Positions 1 to 6,912 of a stretch of DNA of 27,289 bases are shown in pieces (positions within the stretch are counted from its first letter, which is position 1; each line of letters begins with the position of its first letter). The notes beneath the pieces were generated by a model. The model searched no databases, was not told the DNA's origin, and worked only from the letters and a program-made list of their open reading frames with translations. A program made the position numbers and the translations under genes. Location: assembly GCA_017453335.1 (NCBI GenBank), contig JAFTKI010000039.1, positions 1-27,289 of the forward strand, read 5' to 3'. Source of the DNA: Clostridia bacterium (GTDB taxonomy: Bacteria; Bacillota_A; Clostridia; Oscillospirales; CAG-272).

Positions 1-486
1 AAAGAGGATACGCTGATCACCATTCAGATCGATATGCTGTTGGCAAAGAAGTTTGGTATGGAGTACGTTGACTCCAACAACCAGCTCGTAACGCCGTATA
101 TCATTCACCGTACCTCTATGGGTTGCTACGAGAGAACGCTGGCACTTCTGATCGAGAAATATGCAGGCGCATTCCCGCTGTGGCTGGCACCCGAGCAGGT
201 ACGCGTGCTTCCGATCGGTGACGAGCATATCGAATATGCCGCAAAGGTGCGCGACCGCTTGGCGGCTGCAGGCTTGCGCGTGGAGCTGGACGATTCCTCC
301 AACACCATCGGCTACAAGATCCGCGCAACGCAGATGGCAAAGGTGCCTTATATGCTTGTTATCGGAGCCAAAGAAGTGGAAGAGGGAACCGTTGCTGTGC
401 GTAACCGCGCGGCACAAACCGAAACCAAATCGGTGGATCAGTTCCTCTCCGATGCTCTCCTCGAAATTGCAGAGAAGAGAAGATAA
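1..486 (+). CDS. thrS: Threonine--tRNA ligase, C-terminal part (5' end outside window)
   Basis: The reading frame is open from the first base and ends at TAA 484-486, giving 162 residues of a protein normally about 580-640 long. The first part carries the HRTSMGCYERTLALLIE stretch, which contains the class II synthetase motif 3 arginine (ERTLALLIE). It is followed by AGAFPLWLAPEQV, the entry to the HGTP-type anticodon-binding domain that fills the rest. The enzyme charges tRNA-Thr in the cytoplasm. The start and any upstream T-box leader lie outside the window. It ends without overlap, and the next gene is 370 bases away behind hairpins and a terminator, so it is transcriptionally separate from the genes that follow. 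Confidence 0.95.
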   Translation, partial: KEDTLITIQIDMLLAKKFGMEYVDSNNQLVTPYIIHRTSMGCYERTLALLIEKYAGAFPLWLAPEQVRVLPIGDEHIEYAAKVRDRLAAAGLRVELDDSSNTIGYKIRATQMAKVPYMLVIGAKEVEEGTVAVRNRAAQTETKSVDQFLSDALLEIAEKRR

Positions 487-505
487 GAGAGAATATAGAT
501 GAATT

Positions 506-547
506 GTGGGGAGAGGGTGCTTTTTCCAAAAAGCACCCTCTCCCCAC
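506..547. repeat. Perfect 42-bp palindrome downstream of thrS
   Basis: Arms 506-525 and 528-547 are exactly complementary over 20 bp around a 2-base centre (CC). In RNA the innermost T/A pairs would open into a loop. No U tract follows, so it is not a classic intrinsic terminator. It could be a transcript 3'-end stabiliser, a cruciform or part of a dispersed intergenic repeat. Confidence 0.7.
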
Positions 548-579
548 ACCCCTCTCCCGAAAAACTTTCACCGCTTTGC

Positions 580-630
580 ACCGCCGAGGTTGCATGAGCC
601 GCTTGACACGACTCACGCAACCTCGGCGGT
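580..630. repeat. Second inverted repeat in the thrS-rpiR spacer
   Basis: Arms 580-598 and 612-630 pair over 19 bp with one mismatch, enclosing a 13-base loop. Only TTT follows the right arm, so termination would be weak. Together with the palindrome at 506-547 it makes the spacer look like an intergenic repeat unit. Confidence 0.6.
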
Positions 631-661
631 TTTGACTTCGTAAAATGAGTGATACCATTGT

Positions 662-691
662 ACGCTGTTCGCTTGAATAACAGCGTTTTTC
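662..691 (+). terminator. Rho-independent terminator after thrS
   Basis: An 8-bp stem (662-669 with 679-686, ACGCTGTT/AACAGCGT) with a 9-base loop is followed by a run of T to 690. It precedes the rpiR promoter and is the best candidate for the true end of the thrS transcript. Confidence 0.6.
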
Positions 692-738
692 AAAATTTGG
701 TCAATCGAATTTTCCATTTTGTTTTGCGCTTTTTTTAA

Positions 739-770
739 TCGAAAAATCAAAAAAGTCTCTTGATTTTCGA
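739..770. promoter_or_regulatory. Inverted repeat overlapping the rpiR -35 (candidate operator)
   Basis: TCGAAAAATCAA (739-750) and TTGATTTTCGA (760-770) form a dyad with one extra A in the left arm. The right arm covers the -35 hexamer, so a bound protein would block RNA polymerase. Autoregulation by the RpiR protein encoded just downstream is an inference. Confidence 0.4.
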
Positions 771-788
771 CAGGGGTTATGGTATAAT
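760..788 (+). promoter_or_regulatory. Sigma-A promoter of the rpiR-yhiN-cmk-ispH/rpsA operon
   Basis: The -35 TTGATT is at 760-765, the spacer is 17 bases, and the -10 TATAAT is at 783-788 with a TG one base upstream (extended -10). The predicted start near 795 rules out the upstream TTG codon at 760 as the rpiR start. Confidence 0.8.
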
Positions 789-855
789 AAATATATTCTG
801 TTGGCTTCGGGAAAAGCCGATGAAAATAACCGAGGAAAAAGAGAGGGATTTTCGT

Positions 856-1716
856 ATGTCTGCCGATCTGCTGATTAAAATTGAAGAGAAAATGCCCGAT
901 TTTTCCAAGGGACAAAAGCGCATTGCCGCCTATATTCTGGAGCATTACGAAAAGGCGGCGTACCTGACCGCATCCAAGCTGGGGGCACTCGTCGGGATCT
1001 CGGAATCCACGGTGGTTCGCTTCGCAAACGAGCTGGGCTACAGCGGGTATCCGGAGTTCCAGCAATCCCTGCAGGAGATCATCCGCAACCGTCTGACCTC
1101 CTTCCAGCGTATTGAGGTGACCAATCATCTCATCGGAGAGAGCAACGTGTTGGATAAGGTGCTGATGGCAGACGCGGACAAGCTTCGCCGTACCATGGAG
1201 GAGATCGATCACGCGTCCTTTGAGGAGGCGATCGATAAGATCGTTTCTGCTGACAATATCTATATCATCGGCGTGCGCTCCTCGTCGGCACTTGCAGGCT
1301 TTTTGAATCTGAATCTTCGTATGGTCTTCGATAACGTCAAGCTGGTGCAGACCACCTCGGGCAGTGAAATGTTCGAGCAGATCATGCGTATCGGAGAAAA
1401 CGACGTGATGATCGCCATCAGCTTCCCGCGTTACTCCAAGCGTACCATCAACGCCGTTGAGTACGCGCGGCAGAAAAAAGCAAACGTGGTGGCACTCACC
1501 GACAGCAAGATGTCACCGATCGCCGAGTATGCAAACCAGCTCTTGATCGCGCAAAGCGACATGGCATCGTTCGTTGATTCCTTGGTTGCTCCTTTGAGCA
1601 TCATCAATGCAATGATCGTTGCCGTGGCACGCAAAAAGCAGGACGAGCTGACCGAACGCTTGCGCGCGTTGGAGGATATTTGGGAGCAATATGATGTCTA
1701 TGACACAAAGAAATGA
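856..1716 (+). CDS. MurR/RpiR-family transcriptional regulator (HTH + SIS domain)
   Basis: This 286-residue protein has the two-domain RpiR layout. An N-terminal helix-turn-helix spans about residues 35-62 (LGALVGISESTVVRFANELG). A C-terminal SIS sugar-phosphate-binding domain spans about 120-255, with IIGVRSSS and ISFPRYSKRT as the phosphate-binding loops. Family members sense phosphosugars and usually sit beside sugar catabolism genes. Here the downstream genes are housekeeping, so the ligand and targets cannot be read from context. I chose ATG 856 because GAGAGG at 841-846 lies about 9 bases upstream. ATG 820 has no good ribosome site, and the frame further upstream overlaps the promoter. 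The stop overlaps the next gene by 26 bases, indicating an operon. Confidence 0.9.
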   Translation: MSADLLIKIEEKMPDFSKGQKRIAAYILEHYEKAAYLTASKLGALVGISESTVVRFANELGYSGYPEFQQSLQEIIRNRLTSFQRIEVTNHLIGESNVLDKVLMADADKLRRTMEEIDHASFEEAIDKIVSADNIYIIGVRSSSALAGFLNLNLRMVFDNVKLVQTTSGSEMFEQIMRIGENDVMIAISFPRYSKRTINAVEYARQKKANVVALTDSKMSPIAEYANQLLIAQSDMASFVDSLVAPLSIINAMIVAVARKKQDELTERLRALEDIWEQYDVYDTKK

Positions 1717-2902
1717 TCAAGCGTCCCGTGTGCTGATCGTCGGAGGGGGAGCGGCAGGCATGATGGCTGCCATCACCGCCGCCGATTCGGGCGCGGAGGT
1801 AACTTTGTTCGAGCGAAACGACGGACTTGGCAGAAAGGTTCGCATCACGGGCAAGGGACGCTGTAACGTGACCAACGACTGCGATATGAACGAATTTCTG
1901 AGCAACGTGCCAACCAATCCGCGTTTTTTGTACACGGCGCTCTCACGTTTTTCCACACAGGATACCAAGGATTTCTTTGAGGCGGCGGGTGTTCCGCTGA
2001 AAACCGAGCGCGGAAAACGCGTTTTTCCTGTATCGGATAAGGCGGGGGATATTGTGTCGGCTCTGGAAAGGGGCTGCAAAAGCCGAGGCGTGAGGATCGT
2101 CAACAGGCGGGTAAAGGATCTGGTGATTTCGGATGGCTCTGTCCGAGGCGTGATCACGCAGGACGGCGTTGTCGAGGGAGAAGCCGTGATTCTTTGTACG
2201 GGAGGAAAATCCTACCCGAGAACAGGCTCCGACGGAGACGGTTACCGATTTGCCAAGGCGGCGGGACACACCGTTACCGCGATCTCACCGTCGCTCGTTC
2301 CGCTGACCGCCGAGGGCAGCCTTTGTGCATCGATGCAGGGGCTTTCGCTCAAAAATGTGCGCCTGACCGTGATCCGATGCGACAACGGGAAAGCCGTGTT
2401 TGAGGATTTCGGGGAAATGATGTTTACGCATTTCGGCTTGACGGGTCCCTTGGTGCTGTCTGCCTCTGCCCATCTTGCCGATATTTCGGTAGGGAAGTAT
2501 GAGGCGGAAATCGATCTCAAGCCCGCGCTGGATGAGAAAACGCTGGATGCGCGCATCCTTTCGGATTTTGAAAAATACCGCAACCGCGATTTTCTGAACG
2601 CATTGGACGATCTTTTGCCACAAAAAATGATCGCTCCCTTTGTTCGCCTTTGTGGGATCAACGGACGCAAAAAGGTCCATTCGGTCACGCGTGAGGAGCG
2701 CGAGAGAATGGTTCAAACCTTAAAGCATCTGAAAGTCTTCTTGAAGGGACTGCGGCCGATCGATGAAGCGATCATTACACGAGGCGGCGTATCGGTCAAG
2801 GAGGTCAACCCGAAGACCATGCAGTCGAAGCTGATCCGCGGGCTTTATTTTGCGGGAGAAGTGCTGGATCTGGATGCCTACACGGGCGGATTCAATTTAT
2901 AA
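1691..2902 (+). CDS. HI0933/YhiN-like NAD(P)/FAD-dependent oxidoreductase, C-terminus truncated by a nonsense codon
   Basis: The 403-residue product opens with a Rossmann FAD motif (VLIVGGGAAG, residues 14-23), an acidic residue ending strand 2 (E41) and the family signature GRKVRITGKGRCNVTN (47-62). It ends at GLYFAGEVLDLDAYTGGFNL. In this family GGFNL normally runs on into Q-[IA]-A-x-x-TG-x-x-AG, which helps bind FAD. Here the expected CAA glutamine codon is TAA (2900-2902). The same frame continues with IAFSTGVVAGEAAAWGE to TGA 2954-2956, so a single C-to-T change removed 18 residues. The reaction is unknown (the family is annotated as aminoacetone oxidase-like or BaiN-like). ATG 1694, 7 bases after GGGAG, is an equally good start. 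Confidence 0.88.
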   Translation: MMSMTQRNDQASRVLIVGGGAAGMMAAITAADSGAEVTLFERNDGLGRKVRITGKGRCNVTNDCDMNEFLSNVPTNPRFLYTALSRFSTQDTKDFFEAAGVPLKTERGKRVFPVSDKAGDIVSALERGCKSRGVRIVNRRVKDLVISDGSVRGVITQDGVVEGEAVILCTGGKSYPRTGSDGDGYRFAKAAGHTVTAISPSLVPLTAEGSLCASMQGLSLKNVRLTVIRCDNGKAVFEDFGEMMFTHFGLTGPLVLSASAHLADISVGKYEAEIDLKPALDEKTLDARILSDFEKYRNRDFLNALDDLLPQKMIAPFVRLCGINGRKKVHSVTREERERMVQTLKHLKVFLKGLRPIDEAIITRGGVSVKEVNPKTMQSKLIRGLYFAGEVLDLDAYTGGFNL

Positions 2903-2973
2903 ATAGCGTTTTCCACGGGTGTGGTAGCGGGTGAAGCCGCGGCTTGGGGAGAATGAGAAATGAGGACGAAAAA

Positions 2974-3657
2974 ATGATTCAAATTGCGATTGACGGGCCG
3001 AGCGGAGCAGGAAAAAGCACACTTGCAAAGGCTCTTGCCGCAAGACTGGGAATCGTTTATGTAGACACGGGCGCCTTGTACCGAACCATCGGCTATTATG
3101 TGCGCTCCAAGGATACCGATCCCAAGGACGAGGCGGCGGTTGCAAAGCTGTTGCCGCAGATCACAATCGAATTGAAATATGAAAACGGAACGCAAAAGGT
3201 TTTGCTCAACGGCGAAGACTTGGGCGACCGCATCCGTACGCCCGAGATGTCGATGTATGCGTCGGCTGTTTCGTCGTTGCCTGCGGTGCGCACGTTTTTG
3301 CTGGATACCCAGCGCGATATCGCCAAGAAAAACAGCGTGATCATGGATGGCAGAGATATCGGAACCGTAATTCTTCCGAATGCCGACGTCAAGATCTTTT
3401 TGGTGGCAAACGATGAGTGCCGTGCGCGCCGCCGCTTGGCAGAGCTTGCACAGAAGGGCATTGCCGATACCTTTGAGAACGTGCTGGCAGATATGCGCGC
3501 AAGAGACCGTGCCGATGCCACGCGTGCGGTGGCTCCCGCTGTTGCGGCGCCCGATGCGATCACGCTTGACAACTCGGATCTGACACCCGATGAGTGCGTG
3601 GAAAGGATGCTTGCCATCGTTGCCGAAAAAACAGGCGTTACGGCAAAATCGGTTTGA
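2974..3657 (+). CDS. cmk: Cytidylate kinase
   Basis: This 227-residue cytoplasmic kinase transfers phosphate from ATP to CMP or dCMP in pyrimidine nucleotide salvage. The P-loop GPSGAGKST lies at residues 8-16, VDTGALYRTIGYYV in the CMP-binding region at 30-43, and the signature DGRDIGT at 125-131. The arginine-rich lid segment ECRARRRLAELAQ follows. Length matches the family. ATG 2974 has GAGGA 7 bases upstream. An in-frame ATG at 2953 is possible, and it overlaps the ancestral stop of the upstream flavoprotein (ATGA). cmk directly before ispH is a common clostridial arrangement. The stop at 3655-3657 overlaps the ribosome site of the next gene. Confidence 0.95.
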   Translation: MIQIAIDGPSGAGKSTLAKALAARLGIVYVDTGALYRTIGYYVRSKDTDPKDEAAVAKLLPQITIELKYENGTQKVLLNGEDLGDRIRTPEMSMYASAVSSLPAVRTFLLDTQRDIAKKNSVIMDGRDIGTVILPNADVKIFLVANDECRARRRLAELAQKGIADTFENVLADMRARDRADATRAVAPAVAAPDAITLDNSDLTPDECVERMLAIVAEKTGVTAKSV

Positions 3658-3668
3658 GGGATGCTTTC

Positions 3669-5696
3669 ATGAGAGACGTTACCGTTGCCGAGAACGCGGG
3701 CTTTTGCTTTGGTGTGAAGCGCGCGACCGATTGCCTGGAGGATGCACTCAAAAATGCGCGGGCGGGGGAGAAGATCTATACGCTCGGACACCTGATCCAC
3801 AACGAGACCTACAACGAGTCTCTGCGCCGCCGCGGAGTTGGATCGATCGGAATTGCCGAATTGGAAGCGGTGGCTTCGGCGGCAACGCCGCAAACGCCCG
3901 TTACCGTTCTGGTGCGCGCCCACGGTTGCCCGAGAGAGATTGCGGAAAAGCTGGAAACGCTTGCCGCGGATCATCCCGATTTCCGCTGGCTGGATTGCAC
4001 TTGCCCGTATGTCAAGAAGATCCACAGGATCGCCGAAAAGCACAGCTCCGAGGAGAACTTCTTTGTTCTGATCGGTGCCGCAGACCATCCCGAGGTCGTT
4101 GGCATTATGAGCTATTTTGAGGGAGAAAAGTATGTTTTTTCCTCCGCCGAGGAGATGGAAACAGCACTTTCACAACGAGAGGATGACAAGTTGCACAAAA
4201 AAATGCCCGTTTTGGCGGCGCAAACGACTCAAAATTTGGTCATTTGGCAACAATGTCAAAAAAATCTCAAAAAACTATATACAAATCCAATTATTTTTGA
4301 TACAATATGCAGTGTGACTGAAACCAGACAGACCGAGGCGAGAGCCCTTGCAGCAAGGTGCGATTTCATGGTCGTGATCGGGGGAAGAGAAAGCTCAAAC
4401 ACGGCAAAATTGTATGAGATCTGTCGCAAGGTATGTGACAGAACGGTATGGATTGCAAACGCCGCTGAGCTGGATCCCAAAATGGCAGACGGCGCACAAC
4501 ACATTGGAATTGTCGCGGGTGCATCGACACCCAGCGATGAAATAGAGGAGGTATATAAAACCATGAGCGAAATCAAAGAGAATTTCGAAAAAATGCTTGA
4601 AGAGTCTGAGTGCTCAACTTTAAATACAGGAGATGTCGTTACCGGTACCGTGACCCACGTATCCGATGCTGAATTGCAGCTTGACGTTGGCGTTGGCGTA
4701 ACAGGCTACATCAAAGCCGACCAGATCACCGATGATCCTGCTTTCAAGTTGACCGAGAACTTCAAAAACGGAGACAAGGTTGAGGCCTTCGTTATCCGTG
4801 TCAGCGACATCGAAGGGGTTGCAGAGCTCTCCAAGAAGAGAGTGGATGCCGATAGAAATTGGCAGAACATCGTAACCGCTTGCGAGGAAAAGACCGTGCT
4901 TGAGGGCAAGGTTGCCGAGGCTGTGAAGGGCGGCGTAGTAATCTATGCTCACTCCAACCGCGTATTCGTTCCCGCATCCCAGACCGGTGTACCGAAGGAT
5001 GGAGATCTCTCCACTTTGGTTGGCACCACCGTTCAGTTCAAGGTGATCGAGGTGAAGGCTCCCAAGAAGGCGATCGGTTCTATCCGTGTTGTTCTTCGTG
5101 AGGCTCGCCGCGCACAGGAGGCTGACTTCTGGGCAAGCATCGAGGTTGGCAAGGTATACACCGGAACCGTTAAGAGCATGACCTCTTACGGCGCTTTCGT
5201 TGATCTGGGCGGCGTTGACGGTATGGTTCACCTGACCGAGCTGTCCTGGAAGCACATCAAGTCTCCCGCAGAGGTTGTTGCTGTTGGCGACGAGATCACC
5301 GTATTCGTAAAGAGCTTCGATCCCGAAAAGAAGAGAATCTCTCTGGGATACAAGACCGAGGAGTCCAATCCTTGGAACATCTTCAAGTCCCGCTATGCAA
5401 TCGGCGATATCGCATCGGTTAAGATCGTAAGCATGATGCCCTTCGGTGCATTTGCAGAGATCGTTGACGGTGTTGACGGCTTGATCCACATTTCTCAGAT
5501 CGCTATGCAGAGAATTGCAAAGCCCGCTGATCTGTTGGAGGTTGGTCAGGTAGTAGATGCTCGCATCATCGATATCGATGACGAAAAGCAGAAGGTAAGC
5601 CTGTCGATCCGTTCTCTCCTGGAGGAGGCTGCGGCTGCTGCTGAAGCTATGCCCGAGGATTATGTTGCAGAAGAAGCTGCAACCGAGGAACAGTAA
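3669..5696 (+). CDS. ispH: Bifunctional 4-hydroxy-3-methylbut-2-enyl diphosphate reductase / ribosomal protein S1 fusion
   Basis: This is a 675-residue fusion. Residues 1 to about 298 are IspH, the [4Fe-4S] enzyme making IPP and DMAPP in the last step of the MEP pathway. Its three cluster cysteines are C13 (AGFCFGV), C112 (DCTCPYV) and C214 (ICSVTETRQ). GHLIHN, VRAHG, AAQTTQN and AGASTP supply substrate-binding motifs. Residues about 315-655 carry four S1 RNA-binding repeats, the last two clearest (YGAFVDLGGVDGMVHLTELS and FGAFAEIVDGVDGLIHISQI). The C-terminus is acidic and alanine-rich. The fusion is known in Clostridia. ATG 3669 has GAGGG 8 bases upstream. An internal AGGAGG-11-ATG lies at the domain junction, so a free S1 protein may also be made. 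A terminator follows. Confidence 0.95.
   Translation: MRDVTVAENAGFCFGVKRATDCLEDALKNARAGEKIYTLGHLIHNETYNESLRRRGVGSIGIAELEAVASAATPQTPVTVLVRAHGCPREIAEKLETLAADHPDFRWLDCTCPYVKKIHRIAEKHSSEENFFVLIGAADHPEVVGIMSYFEGEKYVFSSAEEMETALSQREDDKLHKKMPVLAAQTTQNLVIWQQCQKNLKKLYTNPIIFDTICSVTETRQTEARALAARCDFMVVIGGRESSNTAKLYEICRKVCDRTVWIANAAELDPKMADGAQHIGIVAGASTPSDEIEEVYKTMSEIKENFEKMLEESECSTLNTGDVVTGTVTHVSDAELQLDVGVGVTGYIKADQITDDPAFKLTENFKNGDKVEAFVIRVSDIEGVAELSKKRVDADRNWQNIVTACEEKTVLEGKVAEAVKGGVVIYAHSNRVFVPASQTGVPKDGDLSTLVGTTVQFKVIEVKAPKKAIGSIRVVLREARRAQEADFWASIEVGKVYTGTVKSMTSYGAFVDLGGVDGMVHLTELSWKHIKSPAEVVAVGDEITVFVKSFDPEKKRISLGYKTEESNPWNIFKSRYAIGDIASVKIVSMMPFGAFAEIVDGVDGLIHISQIAMQRIAKPADLLEVGQVVDARIIDIDDEKQKVSLSIRSLLEEAAAAAEAMPEDYVAEEAATEEQ
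4546..4565 (+). promoter_or_regulatory. rpsA: Internal ribosome binding site and ATG at the IspH/S1 junction
   Basis: AGGAGG at 4546-4551 lies 11 bases before an in-frame ATG at 4563 (MSEIKENFEKM), exactly between the IspH and S1 parts of the fusion. Initiation here would give a stand-alone 377-residue S1-like protein with all four S1 repeats. It looks like a relic or a still-used start of an ancestral separate rpsA gene. Confidence 0.45.
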
Positions 5697-5705
5697 TAAA
5701 CAAAC

Positions 5706-5888
5706 GGGGGCTGTCTCAAATGCAAATTTGAGACAGCCCCTTTGGGGATAGGCAGATTTGAGCAAGAAGCGTCGTTCTTCGAGGCGATAGGCGTACAAGT
5801 GTACGTCGAGCCTCGAAAACGGCGGTAGAAAAAGTCCGATTAAAATTGAAATCCATAAGGATTTCTACCTTATTGCTGTCTCATTTGC
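5706..5888. repeat. Gene-free spacer with nested inverted repeats (possible MITE-like element)
   Basis: Besides the hairpin at 5707-5740, there is a large imperfect stem from about 5770 to 5824 (TTCGAGGC/GCCTCGAA, inner CGTAC/GTACG around AAGT). The string GCTGTCTCA of the first hairpin recurs directly at 5875-5883. That gives a block bounded by GCTGTCTCA copies, as in short dispersed intergenic elements. I see no gene in 5697-5984. No confident promoter for the next gene is visible (only TATGAT at 5919-5924 without a -35). Confidence 0.4.
5707..5740 (+). terminator. Hairpin downstream of ispH-rpsA
   Basis: Arms 5707-5721 and 5726-5740 (GGGGCTGTCTCAAAT and its complement) form a 15-bp perfect stem with loop GCAA, right after the stop codon. 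Only three Ts follow. It likely ends or protects the rpiR-to-rpsA transcript. Confidence 0.6.
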
Positions 5889-5984
5889 GTTTTCCCAAGC
5901 GCACATGAGTTGTTCTTTTATGATGTTACGGACTTTTTCGGTCTTGCCAAATGTGACATCCCCGTTTTGCGAAAGGAGATAAAA

Positions 5985-6761
5985 ATGTCGGTTCAAATCA
6001 AGGTAATGACCTTTAATCTGCGAGTGCGCAATCCGATCGACGGTGCAAATTTTTTTGATCTTCGCCGCGATAAGATTCTTGACGTGATACGCAGCGAGAA
6101 GCCCGATATCATCGGATTTCAGGAAGCCACCGATTTTATGAACGATTGGCTCAAAGGAACGCTTGAGGAATATTACGTGCTGGGACACGGACGCGGAAAG
6201 GATTATCACGGGGAGGGAACTCCCATCGCTTACCGCAAGGATCTGTTTGATCTGCATTCGTTTCGTGAGGAGTGGTTGTCCTTTACGCCCGAGGTGCCTG
6301 CATCGGTGCTGACGGGGCTGGATCAGAGCAAGTGTCCGCGCGTTTGCGTGTGCGCCGAGCTTGTGCATAAGGACAGCAGCCGTCCGTTTGCATTCTTCAA
6401 TATGCACACCGATCACCGTGGCGAGCAGGCAAGAGTTGCCGAGTGCGTTTTGCTGGCACAAAAGCTTGGAGAAACACCGTATCGCTTTGTGGTGACGGGG
6501 GATTTCAACGCATATCCCGACAGCACCTCGATTCAAATGCTGCTCGCAAACAAGGAAACGCTCGGAATCGTGGATGCTACCAAGCACATCAAGGGAAGCT
6601 TCCACGCCTTCAAGGGGGATGTGGGAGAGCGTAAGATCGATTATATTTTTACAAATCTTCCAACCGATGCATCGGCATCCTACGCGATCCCCGATGACGA
6701 TGCCTGCGGTTGCTACTATTCCGATCATAATGCGCTTTGCTCCTTCGTGTCTCTCGAATAA
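5985..6761 (+). CDS. Endonuclease/exonuclease/phosphatase-family hydrolase
   Basis: This 258-residue cytoplasmic protein covers the full EEP fold. The metal- and phosphate-binding motifs are in order: MTFNLRV with N11, GFQEA with E47, NMHTDHRG with H141, VVTGDFNAYPDS with D173 and N175, KIDYIF with D219, and YSDHNAL with D247 and H248. All catalytic positions of the family are present. Members hydrolyse phosphodiesters in nucleic acids, sphingomyelin, inositol phosphates or other small molecules. The length and lack of extra domains fit the small metal-dependent hydrolase type, and the substrate cannot be told. ATG 5985 has AAAGGAG 6 bases upstream. It is a single gene with its own terminator. 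Confidence 0.9.
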   Translation: MSVQIKVMTFNLRVRNPIDGANFFDLRRDKILDVIRSEKPDIIGFQEATDFMNDWLKGTLEEYYVLGHGRGKDYHGEGTPIAYRKDLFDLHSFREEWLSFTPEVPASVLTGLDQSKCPRVCVCAELVHKDSSRPFAFFNMHTDHRGEQARVAECVLLAQKLGETPYRFVVTGDFNAYPDSTSIQMLLANKETLGIVDATKHIKGSFHAFKGDVGERKIDYIFTNLPTDASASYAIPDDDACGCYYSDHNALCSFVSLE

Positions 6762-6765
6762 CCCG

Positions 6766-6791
6766 AAAAGGTCCCATGGGACCTTTTTTTT
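6766..6791 (+). terminator. Rho-independent terminator of the EEP gene
   Basis: A palindromic AAAAGGTCCC/GGGACCTTTT stem centred on CCATGG runs into a T8-9 tract ending at 6791, directly after the stop codon. Confidence 0.85.
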
Positions 6792-6864
6792 GGAGGCGGA
6801 ACTGTTAATTGAGTGAATTTTTTGTTAAAAATGGAAAGAAAGACCGTTAAACCAAAAACGAATG

Positions 6865-6873
6865 TGTTATAAT
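6865..6873 (+). promoter_or_regulatory. Extended -10 promoter of the TM-repeat gene
   Basis: TGTTATAAT (6865-6873) is an extended -10. The -35 region 17-18 bases upstream (around 6844-6850) is poor. This is consistent with promoters that rely on the TGn element. A perfect AAGGAGGT (6898-6905) follows, 7 bases before the ATG. Confidence 0.6.
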
Positions 6874-6912
6874 AAAGGCACCCAAAAATAAAAAAACAAG
6901 GAGGTCAAACAT

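Noticed and set aside
760..855. N-terminal extension of the RpiR regulator from TTG 760 or ATG 820
   Set aside because: The TTG lies in the -35 box upstream of the predicted transcription start, and ATG 820 lacks a Shine-Dalgarno while ATG 856 has one.
5985..6761. Exodeoxyribonuclease III (XthA)
   Set aside because: It shares the EEP fold and catalytic motifs, but the sequence between motifs is unlike XthA and closer to small-molecule or generic EEP hydrolases.
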